A stretch of 41,239 nucleotides of DNA from JAYFRE01 sp034926235 (lineage in GTDB: Bacteria > Pseudomonadota > Alphaproteobacteria > Rhodospirillales > Magnetospirillaceae): assembly GCA_034926235.1 (NCBI GenBank), contig JAYFRE010000092.1, positions 1 through 41,239 of the forward strand. Reading direction: 5' to 3'. Shown here piece by piece: positions 33,577 to 41,239 of this stretch (its first letter is position 1; every line of letters starts with the position of its first letter). The position numbers and the translations under genes were made by a program. The notes beneath the pieces were generated by a model, which did no database searches, was not told where the DNA came from, and saw nothing but the letters and a program-made list of their open reading frames with translations.

Positions 33577-34176
33577 TCATTTTGGCCAAGATCGAATTTC
33601 GGCAAGACGCTTGGCCAAGGCGTTGGGATCTGGTTTGGGCAGGGAAGTACCCCGGACAGGATCCAGCCGGCGGATCACGACCCGCCCCGCCACCCAGACC
33701 TGACAGGTCGGAAGTCCGCTATCGCGGAAATAATAGATTTCTTCCGGCGTCGAAAAACCGCGTGGATCGATCAGCAGAAACCGATAGCCGACCGGAATCA
33801 TTTGCAGGAAACCCCGGCCTTTTTCGCCGTTGAACCGCGCGACAAGCCGGTTGGGTGTCGCGCTGACGAACTCGCGGAGACGGCAGGCATTGGTCAGGAC
33901 GGGGTCCAATTTTCCCGCCTGCCAGAACGGTGTCGATCGCGTTTCCACCACCACCCAGGCGCTTTCATCGACCAACGGCAGGCGGAAATAGGGCCCCGGT
34001 CCCACCAGGGGCGGGGAAATATCGCCACGCAATGTCCGGGGTCCGACCGGATCCAGCTTGCCCGACGGGGGCGGATCGGGAGGAAAGGGCTGATAATCGA
34101 GCGGCGGCTTGGCGAAAGCGAAAGCGGATATGGCGCACAGAAATCCGAACAGCGCCACACGCGCCGCGCCCGTCAC
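33577..34176 (-). CDS. Secreted protein of unknown function
   Basis: A 199-residue protein with a Sec signal peptide (ARVALFGFLCAISAFAFA, cleavage near residue 24), so it is probably periplasmic. The mature part starts with a Pro/Asp-rich stretch, and has a segment reading ARFNGEKGRGFLQMIPVGYRFLLIDPRGF and two cysteines (NACRLRE and PTCQVW). I recognise no domain. It starts at GTG 34176, which overlaps the stop of the upstream gene in a GTGA, a strong reason for this start. It is thus translationally coupled to the unknown cytoplasmic protein upstream. Confidence 0.72.
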   Translation of the reverse strand: MTGAARVALFGFLCAISAFAFAKPPLDYQPFPPDPPPSGKLDPVGPRTLRGDISPPLVGPGPYFRLPLVDESAWVVVETRSTPFWQAGKLDPVLTNACRLREFVSATPNRLVARFNGEKGRGFLQMIPVGYRFLLIDPRGFSTPEEIYYFRDSGLPTCQVWVAGRVVIRRLDPVRGTSLPKPDPNALAKRLAEIRSWPK

Positions 34177-35264
34177 CAGAGCATGGCGTTCTTGGGTGTG
34201 CCGTCCACGGAGACCCTGGGACCGCCCAGTTTGGTCATCAACACCCATTCGCTCACCATCATGTAGCGCGGGGCCAGAAACTTATACGCGCGGCGCAGCA
34301 AATCCGGTTTGTCCGGTCCAAGCTTCACCGTCACCCTGTCCCATTCCTGCAAAATATCGTCCCAGGCCATCAAGCGGATGTGCAGATCGTCACGCCGGTC
34401 GCGGATATAAGCGATCTGATTGTCCAGATTTTTGAGCACCGCGATGATTTCGCCGGTTTGAGCGTCGATTTCCTCGAACTGGTTCCTGAAATCGGTGATG
34501 GCCTTGGCCATCAGCCGGGCCAACTGATCGGCGATTTCCCATACCGAGCGTTCGCGTCCGAACAGATGACGGAACTGGATGACCTTATCCTCCATCATCA
34601 GAATGTGACGGAAACGGTCCCGCAACGCCTCGATATAAGCTAGTTCATGCGCCAGGGTCTTGACGTGGTGGATGACTTCTTCCTTGTGATCCCGGCCCAG
34701 ACCCAGGCTTTCGGCGGCTTGGCCGAAAGCCTCGTTGATGAGCTTTTTGATCTTGGGGTCTTCGGCCAGTTGCAAGAGCTGTTCGGGGTCGGACACCACG
34801 TCGCCGCCCCCCGCCATCCAATTGGCGAGTTGAAGACCGATGCGCTGATAGGCGATGGTGACGTGGCGTTCGGACAACGTCCATGACGCCTCGCGCGTCA
34901 GCACCTCGCGCGGGACCGGATCGCCCATTTGCAATCCTTTGACGTATTTCAAACTCCGAGCCAGCAGATCGAGCATCTTGGCGTCGGGGTCATCGTCGGC
35001 CAGCTGCAATTCGCGCTTGATGCCGCCGAACGGCAACAAAATCTCGTTTTCGTTGAAGTGAACGACCATCACCGGTTCGTTCTCCGGACCGGAAAGACGG
35101 AAATGCACATTTTCGAGTTTGGTGAAAAAGGGATGGTGGAAAACGACATGCGGCCACTCCCGGCCACTTTCTTCAGCCGTGGGTCCTGGCGCGCTTCCGG
35201 TGGGTGCTTCCGCCATTATCCGTCCCGGTTCCCCTGTCTGATCATGAGCGGTTTCGGTGAACAT
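34173..35264 (-). CDS. Large helical cytoplasmic protein of unknown function
   Basis: A 363-residue protein with no signal peptide or membrane segment. After a variable N-terminus (1-40), a beta-rich part carries WPHVVFHHPFFTKLENVHFRL and VMVVHFNENEILLPFGGIKREL (about 42-95). The rest (about 100-345) is almost wholly helical and charged, with long runs such as HHVKTLAHELAYIEALRDRF and ITDFRNQFEEIDAQTGEIIA that suggest a coiled coil. I recognise no family. The ATG at 35264 has GGAGG seven bases upstream. The stop overlaps the start of the secreted protein gene (GTGA). Confidence 0.75.
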   Translation of the reverse strand: MFTETAHDQTGEPGRIMAEAPTGSAPGPTAEESGREWPHVVFHHPFFTKLENVHFRLSGPENEPVMVVHFNENEILLPFGGIKRELQLADDDPDAKMLDLLARSLKYVKGLQMGDPVPREVLTREASWTLSERHVTIAYQRIGLQLANWMAGGGDVVSDPEQLLQLAEDPKIKKLINEAFGQAAESLGLGRDHKEEVIHHVKTLAHELAYIEALRDRFRHILMMEDKVIQFRHLFGRERSVWEIADQLARLMAKAITDFRNQFEEIDAQTGEIIAVLKNLDNQIAYIRDRRDDLHIRLMAWDDILQEWDRVTVKLGPDKPDLLRRAYKFLAPRYMMVSEWVLMTKLGGPRVSVDGTPKNAMLW

Positions 35265-35358
35265 GATGTCCTCCGGCTCCGCGGCTATTTTTACCATGGC
35301 CGATCTCACACGGAAACTCTACCGCAAAGCGATTTGACGGGGGTGCAATACCCGCCGC

Positions 35359-35754
35359 TCAACCATTTTCGATCCGTTCCATGTCGTCGTCGGAAAAACC
35401 GAAATGATGCCCGATCTCGTGAATCAGGACATGACGGACCAGAACCCTCAAATCCTCACCTTCCTCGCACCAATAATCCAGGAGCGGACGACGATAGAGG
35501 AAGATCATGTCCGGCCCGGTCCGCACATCCAAAAAGCTCTGGTCCGGCAACGCCACCCCCCGGTAAAGCCCAAGCAGATCGAAGGGTGATTCCAGATCCA
35601 TTTCCTCTCCGGTTTCCTCGTCCGGAAATTCTTCGACAAGAATCACGACGTCGCCGACATGACGGCGCAACTCTTCCGGCACACGCCCAAGCTCTTCGAC
35701 GGCGATGGCTTCGATGTCCGCCAGCGTGGGGGGCGTGGTATGGCGATAAAGCAT
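35359..35754 (-). CDS. Small zincin-type metallopeptidase
   Basis: A 131-residue protein of the compact zincin-like metallopeptidase family (Zincin_1 type). The zinc site is HEIGHHFGFS near the C-terminus (His112, Glu113, His116), followed by DDDMERIE. The conserved start TLADIEAIAVEELGRVPEEL and the LYRRPLLDYW segment are typical. Members are widespread and their substrates are largely unknown. The stop is 94 bases before the next minus-strand gene. Confidence 0.87.
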   Translation of the reverse strand: MLYRHTTPPTLADIEAIAVEELGRVPEELRRHVGDVVILVEEFPDEETGEEMDLESPFDLLGLYRGVALPDQSFLDVRTGPDMIFLYRRPLLDYWCEEGEDLRVLVRHVLIHEIGHHFGFSDDDMERIENG

Positions 35755-35921
35755 GATGCGTCCCCAGGAACGACAAAGTGACGGATGACTATCGTCAATA
35801 GGTAGCGCGACTTGCCGCCTGCGCCAAGCGGCAGAGACCCCTGCCTTGCATTTGGCGCGCGTTGCAATGGCGCGCGGGGCATGGGAATATGCGCCGCTTT
35901 CGCCGTTTACAAGGGCTTTTC

Positions 35922-36950
35922 ATGTTCGCGCCACGTCTTTACGTCGCCGCTTTCGCCGCCGCCCTTTCCCTGGGCGTCCCCTCGCTCGCCGCCGCAGAGG
36001 CTTCCGCCGACGCGACGGCCCCGCACGATATCAAGGAGTTGACCGCCGCCGCACGAGCCGGAGAAGCCGAGGCGGCCTATGAACTTGGTATTGTCTACCG
36101 CGACGGATTGGGCGTTCCCACCGATCCCGCCCAGGCGGTACGCTGGTTCCGCAAGGCGGCCGAACAGGGCCTGCCCCGCGCCCATCATCAGTTGGGACGC
36201 ATGCTGGAACGGGGCGAGGGCGCGCCTAAAAATCCGACCGAAGCGGCAGAGTGGTACGAAAAAGCGGCTCAGGCCGGCGTCGCCCCGGCCATGTTCGCTT
36301 TGGGCCAGCTTTACCGCGACGGGCGCGGCGTAGCCAAGAACGAGGAAGCTGCCGCTGGCTGGTTCCGGGCCGCCGCCGAACGGAATTTCGTTCCCGCCCA
36401 GCTTGCCTTCGCCATCCTGCGTCAGAAGGGTCTCGGCGTAGCCAAGGACGAGGACGACGCCGCCCAATGGTTCGCGCGCGCCGCACGCCAGGGCAGCGCC
36501 GAAGGCGCCTACCGAATGGCGCTGCTGCTGCTGAACCGCACGCCCGAAACCGTTCTGGGTCATGGTCCGTCCCGGACCGTCATCCAGGCGATGAACTGGC
36601 TGGAACGCGCCGCCCGGCAAGACTATGCACCGGCGGAATACGCTTTGGCCACGGCCCATATGGACGGAATCGACGCTCCGCTGGACACCAATCTGGCCGT
36701 ATCCTATCTGTTCCGGGCCGCCGATCAGGGATTGCCCGAGGCGCTCTTCGATCTCGGTCTTCTCTACAAGGATGGGCTGGCAGGACTGGCGCAGAACCCT
36801 GGGCGCGCTTATCTCTATCTTAGTCTCGCCGCAGAGCGGGGCGCCGAAGCCGAAGATGCGCTGAAGGAAGTCACAGCCCAATTGCCGGCTTCCCAGCTTC
36901 CTGCGGCCAAAAGACGCGTGCGCGACTGGAAAGATATGCGCGGTCTTTAA
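35922..36950 (+). CDS. Secreted Sel1-repeat protein
   Basis: A 342-residue protein with a signal peptide (FAAALSLGVPSLAAAEA) and about seven Sel1-like repeats, with units built like AAYELGIVYRDGLGV followed by AVRWFRKAAEQG. The fifth unit is longer and irregular. Sel1 repeats form helical solenoids that mediate protein contacts; secreted examples act in envelope or signalling roles. Partners are unknown. The ATG at 35922 is chosen because AAGGG lies eight bases upstream and it starts directly at the signal peptide; an earlier ATG at 35889 is possible. Confidence 0.88.
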   Translation: MFAPRLYVAAFAAALSLGVPSLAAAEASADATAPHDIKELTAAARAGEAEAAYELGIVYRDGLGVPTDPAQAVRWFRKAAEQGLPRAHHQLGRMLERGEGAPKNPTEAAEWYEKAAQAGVAPAMFALGQLYRDGRGVAKNEEAAAGWFRAAAERNFVPAQLAFAILRQKGLGVAKDEDDAAQWFARAARQGSAEGAYRMALLLLNRTPETVLGHGPSRTVIQAMNWLERAARQDYAPAEYALATAHMDGIDAPLDTNLAVSYLFRAADQGLPEALFDLGLLYKDGLAGLAQNPGRAYLYLSLAAERGAEAEDALKEVTAQLPASQLPAAKRRVRDWKDMRGL

Positions 36951-36960
36951 CGCGACGAGA

Positions 36961-36989
36961 ACCATCCGAGTATGGGTGGTGTTCTTTTC
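36961..36989 (+). terminator. Weak Rho-independent terminator after the Sel1 gene
   Basis: ACCATCC (36961-36967) pairs with GGGTGGT (36974-36980) over seven pairs, one of them T-G, with a GAGTAT loop, followed by GTTCTTTT. It lies 11 bases after the Sel1 gene stop. Confidence 0.5.
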
Positions 36990-37044
36990 CACCCGAATCG
37001 GTAGTATGATGTAATCATGATGAGGAGTGCGTCAGGAGCGTGTC

Positions 37045-37686
37045 ATGCGGCTCTTATTCCTGACCGGATTGACTTTAGCCTTCTGTTCGGCGGCCAGCCT
37101 CTCGGTCGCAGGGGAAACGTCTAACCGCGTTCCGCCCCTGTCCGAATCCGCGTCCACACCTTTTTTCGCGCCAACGCATTTGTCCTTGGGCGGCATGGCT
37201 CAACGGTTGGCCGTGCATGACCGCAATGGAGTCTCCTTTGGCGTCGGCCCGGTTTCCGAATCGCCCCTGGCGGCGGTCGGCAGCGATTCCGTGCAAGGGC
37301 TCCGCCTGGGCGGCTATCTGTCCTGGTCGGGCGGCGATCTTCACCTCGACACCGGCCTGCGCCCGTTGACGATGGGTGGCCTGGGCGTCAGCATGACGGC
37401 GTGGACCGGAGCGCCTCCGGGCGAGGCCGGCACCCGCTACGGCGTCCGTATCGATACAGGCTTGGGCGGCGGTCGTTTCAGTCTTACCCCTGCCAACCGG
37501 CTTGGCCTGGAGGTCTCGGACCCAGACCGTTCCGACGTCGATTTAACCGTGGCCGTGAATCATGCCTTCACCCCGAACCTGTCGGTGGCCGGAAAAGCGG
37601 GAGCCCGGCAGTCCTCGGATGGATTGCCCGATGGCGGACGACGGAACGAGGTCCTGTTCGGTGTCGGTCTCGGCATCCGCTTCTGA
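37045..37686 (+). CDS. Small outer-membrane beta-barrel-like protein
   Basis: A 213-residue protein with a signal peptide (LLFLTGLTLAFCSAASLSVAG) and a mature part of alternating polar and hydrophobic short strands rich in Gly. It ends in NEVLFGVGLGIRF, with a terminal Phe as in the outer-membrane assembly signal recognised by BamA. Strand-like stretches such as GVSFGVGPV, TRYGVRIDTGLGGGRFSL and LTVAVNHAF fit a small barrel of perhaps eight strands. I recognise no specific family. ATG 37045 has CAGGAG seven bases upstream. Confidence 0.65.
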   Translation: MRLLFLTGLTLAFCSAASLSVAGETSNRVPPLSESASTPFFAPTHLSLGGMAQRLAVHDRNGVSFGVGPVSESPLAAVGSDSVQGLRLGGYLSWSGGDLHLDTGLRPLTMGGLGVSMTAWTGAPPGEAGTRYGVRIDTGLGGGRFSLTPANRLGLEVSDPDRSDVDLTVAVNHAFTPNLSVAGKAGARQSSDGLPDGGRRNEVLFGVGLGIRF

Positions 37687-37799
37687 CGCCGTTCGAAACA
37701 GAAACCCCGCCCCATTCTGCCCCCCCACAGACTTGCGGCGCCGTGCCGGATGAGCGCATTATCCGACACCGTCCCGCCTGAAAAACGAGGCCAGATTCC

Positions 37800-38108
37800 T
37801 TGCACTATGCCATCTCCGCCGACTCATCGGGGTCCGTCATTCATTTTTCCGACCGTTTCACGCATGCCGACCGGACCGCTTTCCACCAGGCGCTGTCCGA
37901 ACTTTCGGGGCTGAACGAACAGTCAGAGCTTGTCATCGATCTCGCCGAAGTCCCGTTCATCGATTCCAGCGCGCTCGGCATGCTGCTGCTGTTGCGCGGC
38001 GACGAACGGCTCGCCGGCTGCAAGGTGATCCTGCGCGGCGCGCAAGGGCAGGTTTTGAAACTGATCGAACTGACCCGTTTTTCCGAGATGTTCACCATCG
38101 AACCCTAG
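37800..38108 (+). CDS. STAS-domain anti-anti-sigma-like protein
   Basis: A 102-residue protein consisting of a single STAS domain. The phospho-acceptor region reads FIDSSALGMLLLLR (Asp55, Ser56, Ser57), preceded by the strand ELVIDLAEV and followed by CKVILRGAQGQVLKLIELTRF. Such proteins are usually switched by a serine kinase and bind its sigma factor partner, but no kinase, phosphatase or sigma gene is adjacent, so the network is elsewhere. It begins at TTG 37800 with GAGG upstream; no in-frame ATG exists. It ends in TAG. Confidence 0.88.
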   Translation: MHYAISADSSGSVIHFSDRFTHADRTAFHQALSELSGLNEQSELVIDLAEVPFIDSSALGMLLLLRGDERLAGCKVILRGAQGQVLKLIELTRFSEMFTIEP

Positions 38109-38145
38109 CCCACCGGGGTTTGGCGTTGACAAGGATCGAAGCGAT

Positions 38146-38703
38146 ATGCAGAAGAACTCACTTTTTTCGTCACCGTCCCGGTGTTTCATGATGTTCGGAA
38201 AAATAGTCGCGGCGGCCGGTGTGGCCGTCCTGGCGGTCATGGCCGCCACCGCTCCGGCTGATGCCCAAGCCGTCAAACGGTTGGGTCAGTTCGCCGATTG
38301 GGAAGCCTTTTCCTATGCCGGCAAAACCGGCGTCGTCTGCTATGCCACCACGCAGCCCAAGCGCAGCCTGGGCGCGCCGAAAGGCCGGGGCGCAGCCTAT
38401 CTGTCGGTCACCCACCGCCCGCGCGATAAATCCTTCGGCGTGCTTAGCGCCGCCTCCGGGGTCGATTTACGCAAGGACGGCGCGGCGGAGGTGGATATCG
38501 GCGGCGCGCGCTTTGAGATGTTCACTTCCGGCGATACCGCCTGGGCACGCAACGACAGCGCCGTGCTCCAAGCGATGGCAAAGGGCCGCGAAATGATCGT
38601 TTCGACCACGCCGGCCAAAGGCGCGGCCTTGTCCGATACCTATTCCCTGGTGGGCTTTTCCCAGGCTTTCGCCGAAATCGGCAAGGCTTGCGGCGTGAAA
38701 TAG
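38146..38703 (+). CDS. IalB (invasion-associated locus B) family protein
   Basis: A 185-residue periplasmic protein with a signal peptide (GVAVLAVMAATAPADA). The mature part has the IalB-family layout: FADWEAFSYAGKTGVVCYATTQPKRS, LSVTHRP, a central beta segment, DTYSLVGFSQAFAEIGKAC at the end, with cysteines in VVCYA and KACGVK. In Bartonella a relative assists erythrocyte entry, but the family is common in free-living alphaproteobacteria with an unclear role. I chose ATG 38146 with AAGGA upstream; ATG 38188 or 38191 would give a shorter signal peptide. It lies just upstream of rlmN, a common alphaproteobacterial arrangement. Confidence 0.83.
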   Translation: MQKNSLFSSPSRCFMMFGKIVAAAGVAVLAVMAATAPADAQAVKRLGQFADWEAFSYAGKTGVVCYATTQPKRSLGAPKGRGAAYLSVTHRPRDKSFGVLSAASGVDLRKDGAAEVDIGGARFEMFTSGDTAWARNDSAVLQAMAKGREMIVSTTPAKGAALSDTYSLVGFSQAFAEIGKACGVK

Positions 38704-38775
38704 GCCGAATCATGCGCAAGAGAGGGGCGTCATGCCTCTTGTTCCGCCCCTCCCTTCCGTCCATATGAAACGGTC

Positions 38776-39876
38776 ATGAACGATCCCCGTCCCAACCTTG
38801 TCGGCCTGTCCGAACCCGAATTGATCGAGGCGATGGCCGCGATCGGCGAAAAGCCGTTCCGCGCCAAGCAGCTTTGGCACTGGATCTATCATCGCGGCGA
38901 AACCGACTTCGCGACGATGACGACCCTGGCCAAACCGTTGCGCGAAAAGCTGGCGGACAGTTACGTCGTCCACCGACCCAAGCCGGTGCGCGAACAGATC
39001 TCCGTCGATGGCACCCGCAAATGGCTGGTCGGCTTCGATGACGGCAACGAGGTCGAGACCGTCTATATCCCCGAGGACGACCGGGGCGCGGTTTGCATTT
39101 CCTCCCAGATCGGCTGTCCCATGACCTGCCGTTTCTGCCATACCGGCACCCAGGCCCTGGTCCGCAATCTGACGGCAGCCGAAATCGTCGGCCAGTTTAT
39201 GCTGGCGCGCGATTCCTTCGGCGAATGGCCCAGCCCCAGCGATGGCGGACGTTTGCTGTCGAACGTCGTCATGATGGGCATGGGCGAGCCGCTGCTTAAT
39301 TACGATAACGTAATAAAAGCGCTGGCCATCATCATGGATGGCTCCGGCATTGCTTTGTCGCGACGCCGGATCACTCTTTCGACCTCGGGCGTCGCACCGA
39401 TGATCCGCCGTCTGGGCCGGGAATCGTCGGTCAATCTGGCCATTTCCCTGCATGCAGTGACCGACGAGATCCGCGACCGCATCATGCCCATCAACCGGAC
39501 CTACCCCTTGGCCGAGCTGTTCGCCGCCTTGCGCGACTATCCGGCCAGCAATGCCCGGCGCATTACCTTTGAATATCTCTTGCTGAAGGACGTCAATGAC
39601 AGCCTGGCCGACGCCCACGCGCTGGTGCGGCTGGTTTCGGGAATCCCGGCTAAATTCAATCTGATCCCCTTCAATGAATGGCCGGGATCACCCTTCGAGC
39701 GCCCATCGGCGGCGGCGGTGCAGCGTTTTTCGGACTATTTGTTCGAAGCCGGCTATTCCGCGCCGGTCCGTCAACCGCGCGGCACCGATATTCTGGCCGC
39801 TTGCGGCCAGTTGCGCAGCGACAGCCTGCGCCGGAAAGCCGAGGACGATTCCCAATCTGCAGCGGTTCCGTCTTAA
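38776..39876 (+). CDS. rlmN: 23S rRNA/tRNA adenine C2-methyltransferase
   Basis: RlmN is a radical-SAM enzyme that methylates C2 of A2503 in 23S rRNA and A37 in some tRNAs. It has 366 residues. The iron-sulfur cluster motif is CPMTCRFC (Cys114, Cys118, Cys121), the SAM contact is GMGEPLLNYDN, and the methyl-carrying Cys is Cys343 in ILAACGQL. The N-terminal LWHWIYHRG segment is typical of the RNA-binding helical domain. All key residues are present. Confidence 0.96.
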   Translation: MNDPRPNLVGLSEPELIEAMAAIGEKPFRAKQLWHWIYHRGETDFATMTTLAKPLREKLADSYVVHRPKPVREQISVDGTRKWLVGFDDGNEVETVYIPEDDRGAVCISSQIGCPMTCRFCHTGTQALVRNLTAAEIVGQFMLARDSFGEWPSPSDGGRLLSNVVMMGMGEPLLNYDNVIKALAIIMDGSGIALSRRRITLSTSGVAPMIRRLGRESSVNLAISLHAVTDEIRDRIMPINRTYPLAELFAALRDYPASNARRITFEYLLLKDVNDSLADAHALVRLVSGIPAKFNLIPFNEWPGSPFERPSAAAVQRFSDYLFEAGYSAPVRQPRGTDILAACGQLRSDSLRRKAEDDSQSAAVPS

Positions 39877-39930
39877 CGGCGATCCACAGGGCGGCTATAG
39901 TTGGCGCGGCTCCAACGGGGGAGGACGCCA

Positions 39931-41239
39931 ATGATCGCTCGGGTTTTCACCGTCGCTTTTCAGGGCATAGACTGCCTGCCGATCGAGGTTCAGGCCCAGC
40001 TCGCCAACGGTCTGCCGGCCTTTACCCTGGTCGGTCTGCCCGATAAAGCGGTGGCAGAGAGCCGCGAACGCGTCCGCGCCGCCCTGACCGCACTGGGGCT
40101 TTCCCTGCCGGCCAAACGCATCACCGTCAATCTCGCTCCCGCCGATCTGCAAAAGGAAGGCAGCCATTTCGACCTGCCGATCGCCATGGCGCTTTTGGTG
40201 GCGATGGGGCTGCTGCCCGGCGATGAGATCGCCGGATTTACCGCGCTGGGCGAGCTTGGGCTGGACGGTTCCCTGGCCCCCGTGACCGGCGTGCTGGCCG
40301 CTTCGATCGCCGCCAGCGCCGAGGATCGCGGCATCATCTGTCCCGCCGCTCAAGGCGGCGAAGCCGCCTGGTCGGGCGGACAGGTCCTGGCCCCGGCCTC
40401 TCTTCTCGCCCTGATCAATCATTTCAAAGGCGGATCGATTCTGCTGCCCCCTCGGCCCGAACTGGCCCCGCCGGAGATTTCCCGGCTCGATCTCAAAGAT
40501 ATCAAGGGTCAGGAAAGCGCCAAACGGGCTTTGGAAGTGGCCGCCGCCGGCGGCCACAATTTGTTGATGATCGGTCCGCCGGGGTCGGGAAAATCGATGC
40601 TGGCCGCGCGATTGCCCGGTTTGCTGCCGCCTTTGTCTCCCGCCGAGGCGCTGGAGGTGGGCATGATCCATTCCGTCGCCGGTTTGCTGGATGGCGGACG
40701 GCTGCTGAAAGCCCGTCCTTTCCGTGATCCGCATCATTCAGCATCGATGGCGGCGATGATCGGCGGCGGCGCGCGCGCCCGGCCCGGCGAAGTGTCGCTG
40801 GCGCATAAAGGCGTGCTGTTCCTGGACGAGTTGCCGGAATTCCAGCGCACCGTGCTGGAGGCCCTGCGCCAGCCGCTGGAATCGGGCCGCGCCGTGGTCG
40901 CGCGCGCCAATGCGCATGTCGCCTATCCCGCCCGGGTACAGCTCGTCGCGGCGATGAATCCGTGCAAATGCGGCTATCTCGACGATCCGGGGCAAGCCTG
41001 TTCCCGCGCCCCGTCTTGTGGGGCCGATTATCTGTCGCGGATTTCGGGCCCGCTGTTCGACCGTATCGATCTGCATGTCGAAGTTCCGGCGGTCAATCCC
41101 GCCGATCTGTCCCTGCCGCCGCCGGCGGAAGGGTCAGCCGAAATCGCGGCCCGGGTCGCCGCCGCACGGATGGTCCAAACCAACCGTTATGCCGCACTGC
41201 CGGATGCGGCGGGAATAAGCTGCAATGCCGAGGCCGACG
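39931..41239 (+). CDS. ComM/YifB-family AAA+ helicase-like protein (3' end outside the window)
   Basis: About 436 residues of a protein usually near 500-510. The N-terminal Lon-substrate-like domain (about 1-165) carries VGLPDKAVAESRERVRAAL and VNLAPADLQKEGSHFDLPIA. The AAA+ Mg-chelatase-type domain follows, with Walker A GPPGSGKS (215-222), Walker B VLFLDELPEF and the arginine/zinc-like segment MNPCKCGYLDDP. ComM relatives promote branch migration of DNA during natural transformation. The ATG at 39931 has GGAGGA upstream. The frame is open to the last base with no stop. Confidence 0.93.
   Translation, partial: MIARVFTVAFQGIDCLPIEVQAQLANGLPAFTLVGLPDKAVAESRERVRAALTALGLSLPAKRITVNLAPADLQKEGSHFDLPIAMALLVAMGLLPGDEIAGFTALGELGLDGSLAPVTGVLAASIAASAEDRGIICPAAQGGEAAWSGGQVLAPASLLALINHFKGGSILLPPRPELAPPEISRLDLKDIKGQESAKRALEVAAAGGHNLLMIGPPGSGKSMLAARLPGLLPPLSPAEALEVGMIHSVAGLLDGGRLLKARPFRDPHHSASMAAMIGGGARARPGEVSLAHKGVLFLDELPEFQRTVLEALRQPLESGRAVVARANAHVAYPARVQLVAAMNPCKCGYLDDPGQACSRAPSCGADYLSRISGPLFDRIDLHVEVPAVNPADLSLPPPAEGSAEIAARVAAARMVQTNRYAALPDAAGISCNAEAD

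Overview
This window looks like chromosomal DNA of a free-living alphaproteobacterium, most likely of the Rhodospirillales type. It is GC-rich and gene-dense. Supporting signs are an IalB-family gene upstream of rlmN, a YggT/YggU/folD run, and a gshB-dolP-yraN-rsmI block divergent from an LpoA-like gene. No phage, insertion sequence, CRISPR array or integrase was seen. The taxonomic call rests on recognised protein families and gene order only.

Layout. Bases 1-1967 hold the 5' part of an elongation factor G gene (minus strand) whose switch I differs from the housekeeping form and which is not in a str operon here. Bases 2432-3937 hold a YggT-YggU-FolD operon. Bases 4148-6434 hold the peroxide-defence pair ahpC-ahpF, with a strong hairpin between the genes and a bidirectional terminator facing argG. 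Bases 7978-9473 hold a CBS-pair protein and a membrane-anchored alpha/beta hydrolase. Bases 9492-13657 hold the envelope block (gshB, BON lipoprotein, yraN, rsmI, divergent lpoA-like). Then come htpX-rsmB.

Bases 16029-26434 carry surface-glycan genes: an O-carbamoyltransferase divergent from a tightly overlapped rfbBDAC (dTDP-L-rhamnose) operon, then purH, then a three-gene operon of a heparinase-like protein, a WecA/MraY-family homologue that has lost its catalytic residues, and an orphan LivF-type ABC ATPase. The most striking observation is that rfbA carries one in-frame TAG codon exactly at a conserved Tyr, while the rest of its reading frame and its overlaps with rfbD and rfbC are intact.

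Bases 26431-35754 hold a lipoprotein, a putative tail-anchored protein, an AbrB-family permease, a GNAT acetyltransferase, tRNA-Leu(CAA), a YqaA/DedA protein with DsbB, a kinase plus PLP phospho-lyase-like pair, two coupled unknown genes and a small zincin. Bases 35922-41239 hold a Sel1-repeat protein, a small outer-membrane-like protein, a lone STAS protein, an IalB-family protein, rlmN and the 5' part of a ComM/YifB gene.

Most of the window is ordinary housekeeping. The unusual part is the glycan locus at 16-26.4 kb, where one nonsense codon and one apparent pseudoenzyme occur among otherwise intact, translationally coupled genes.
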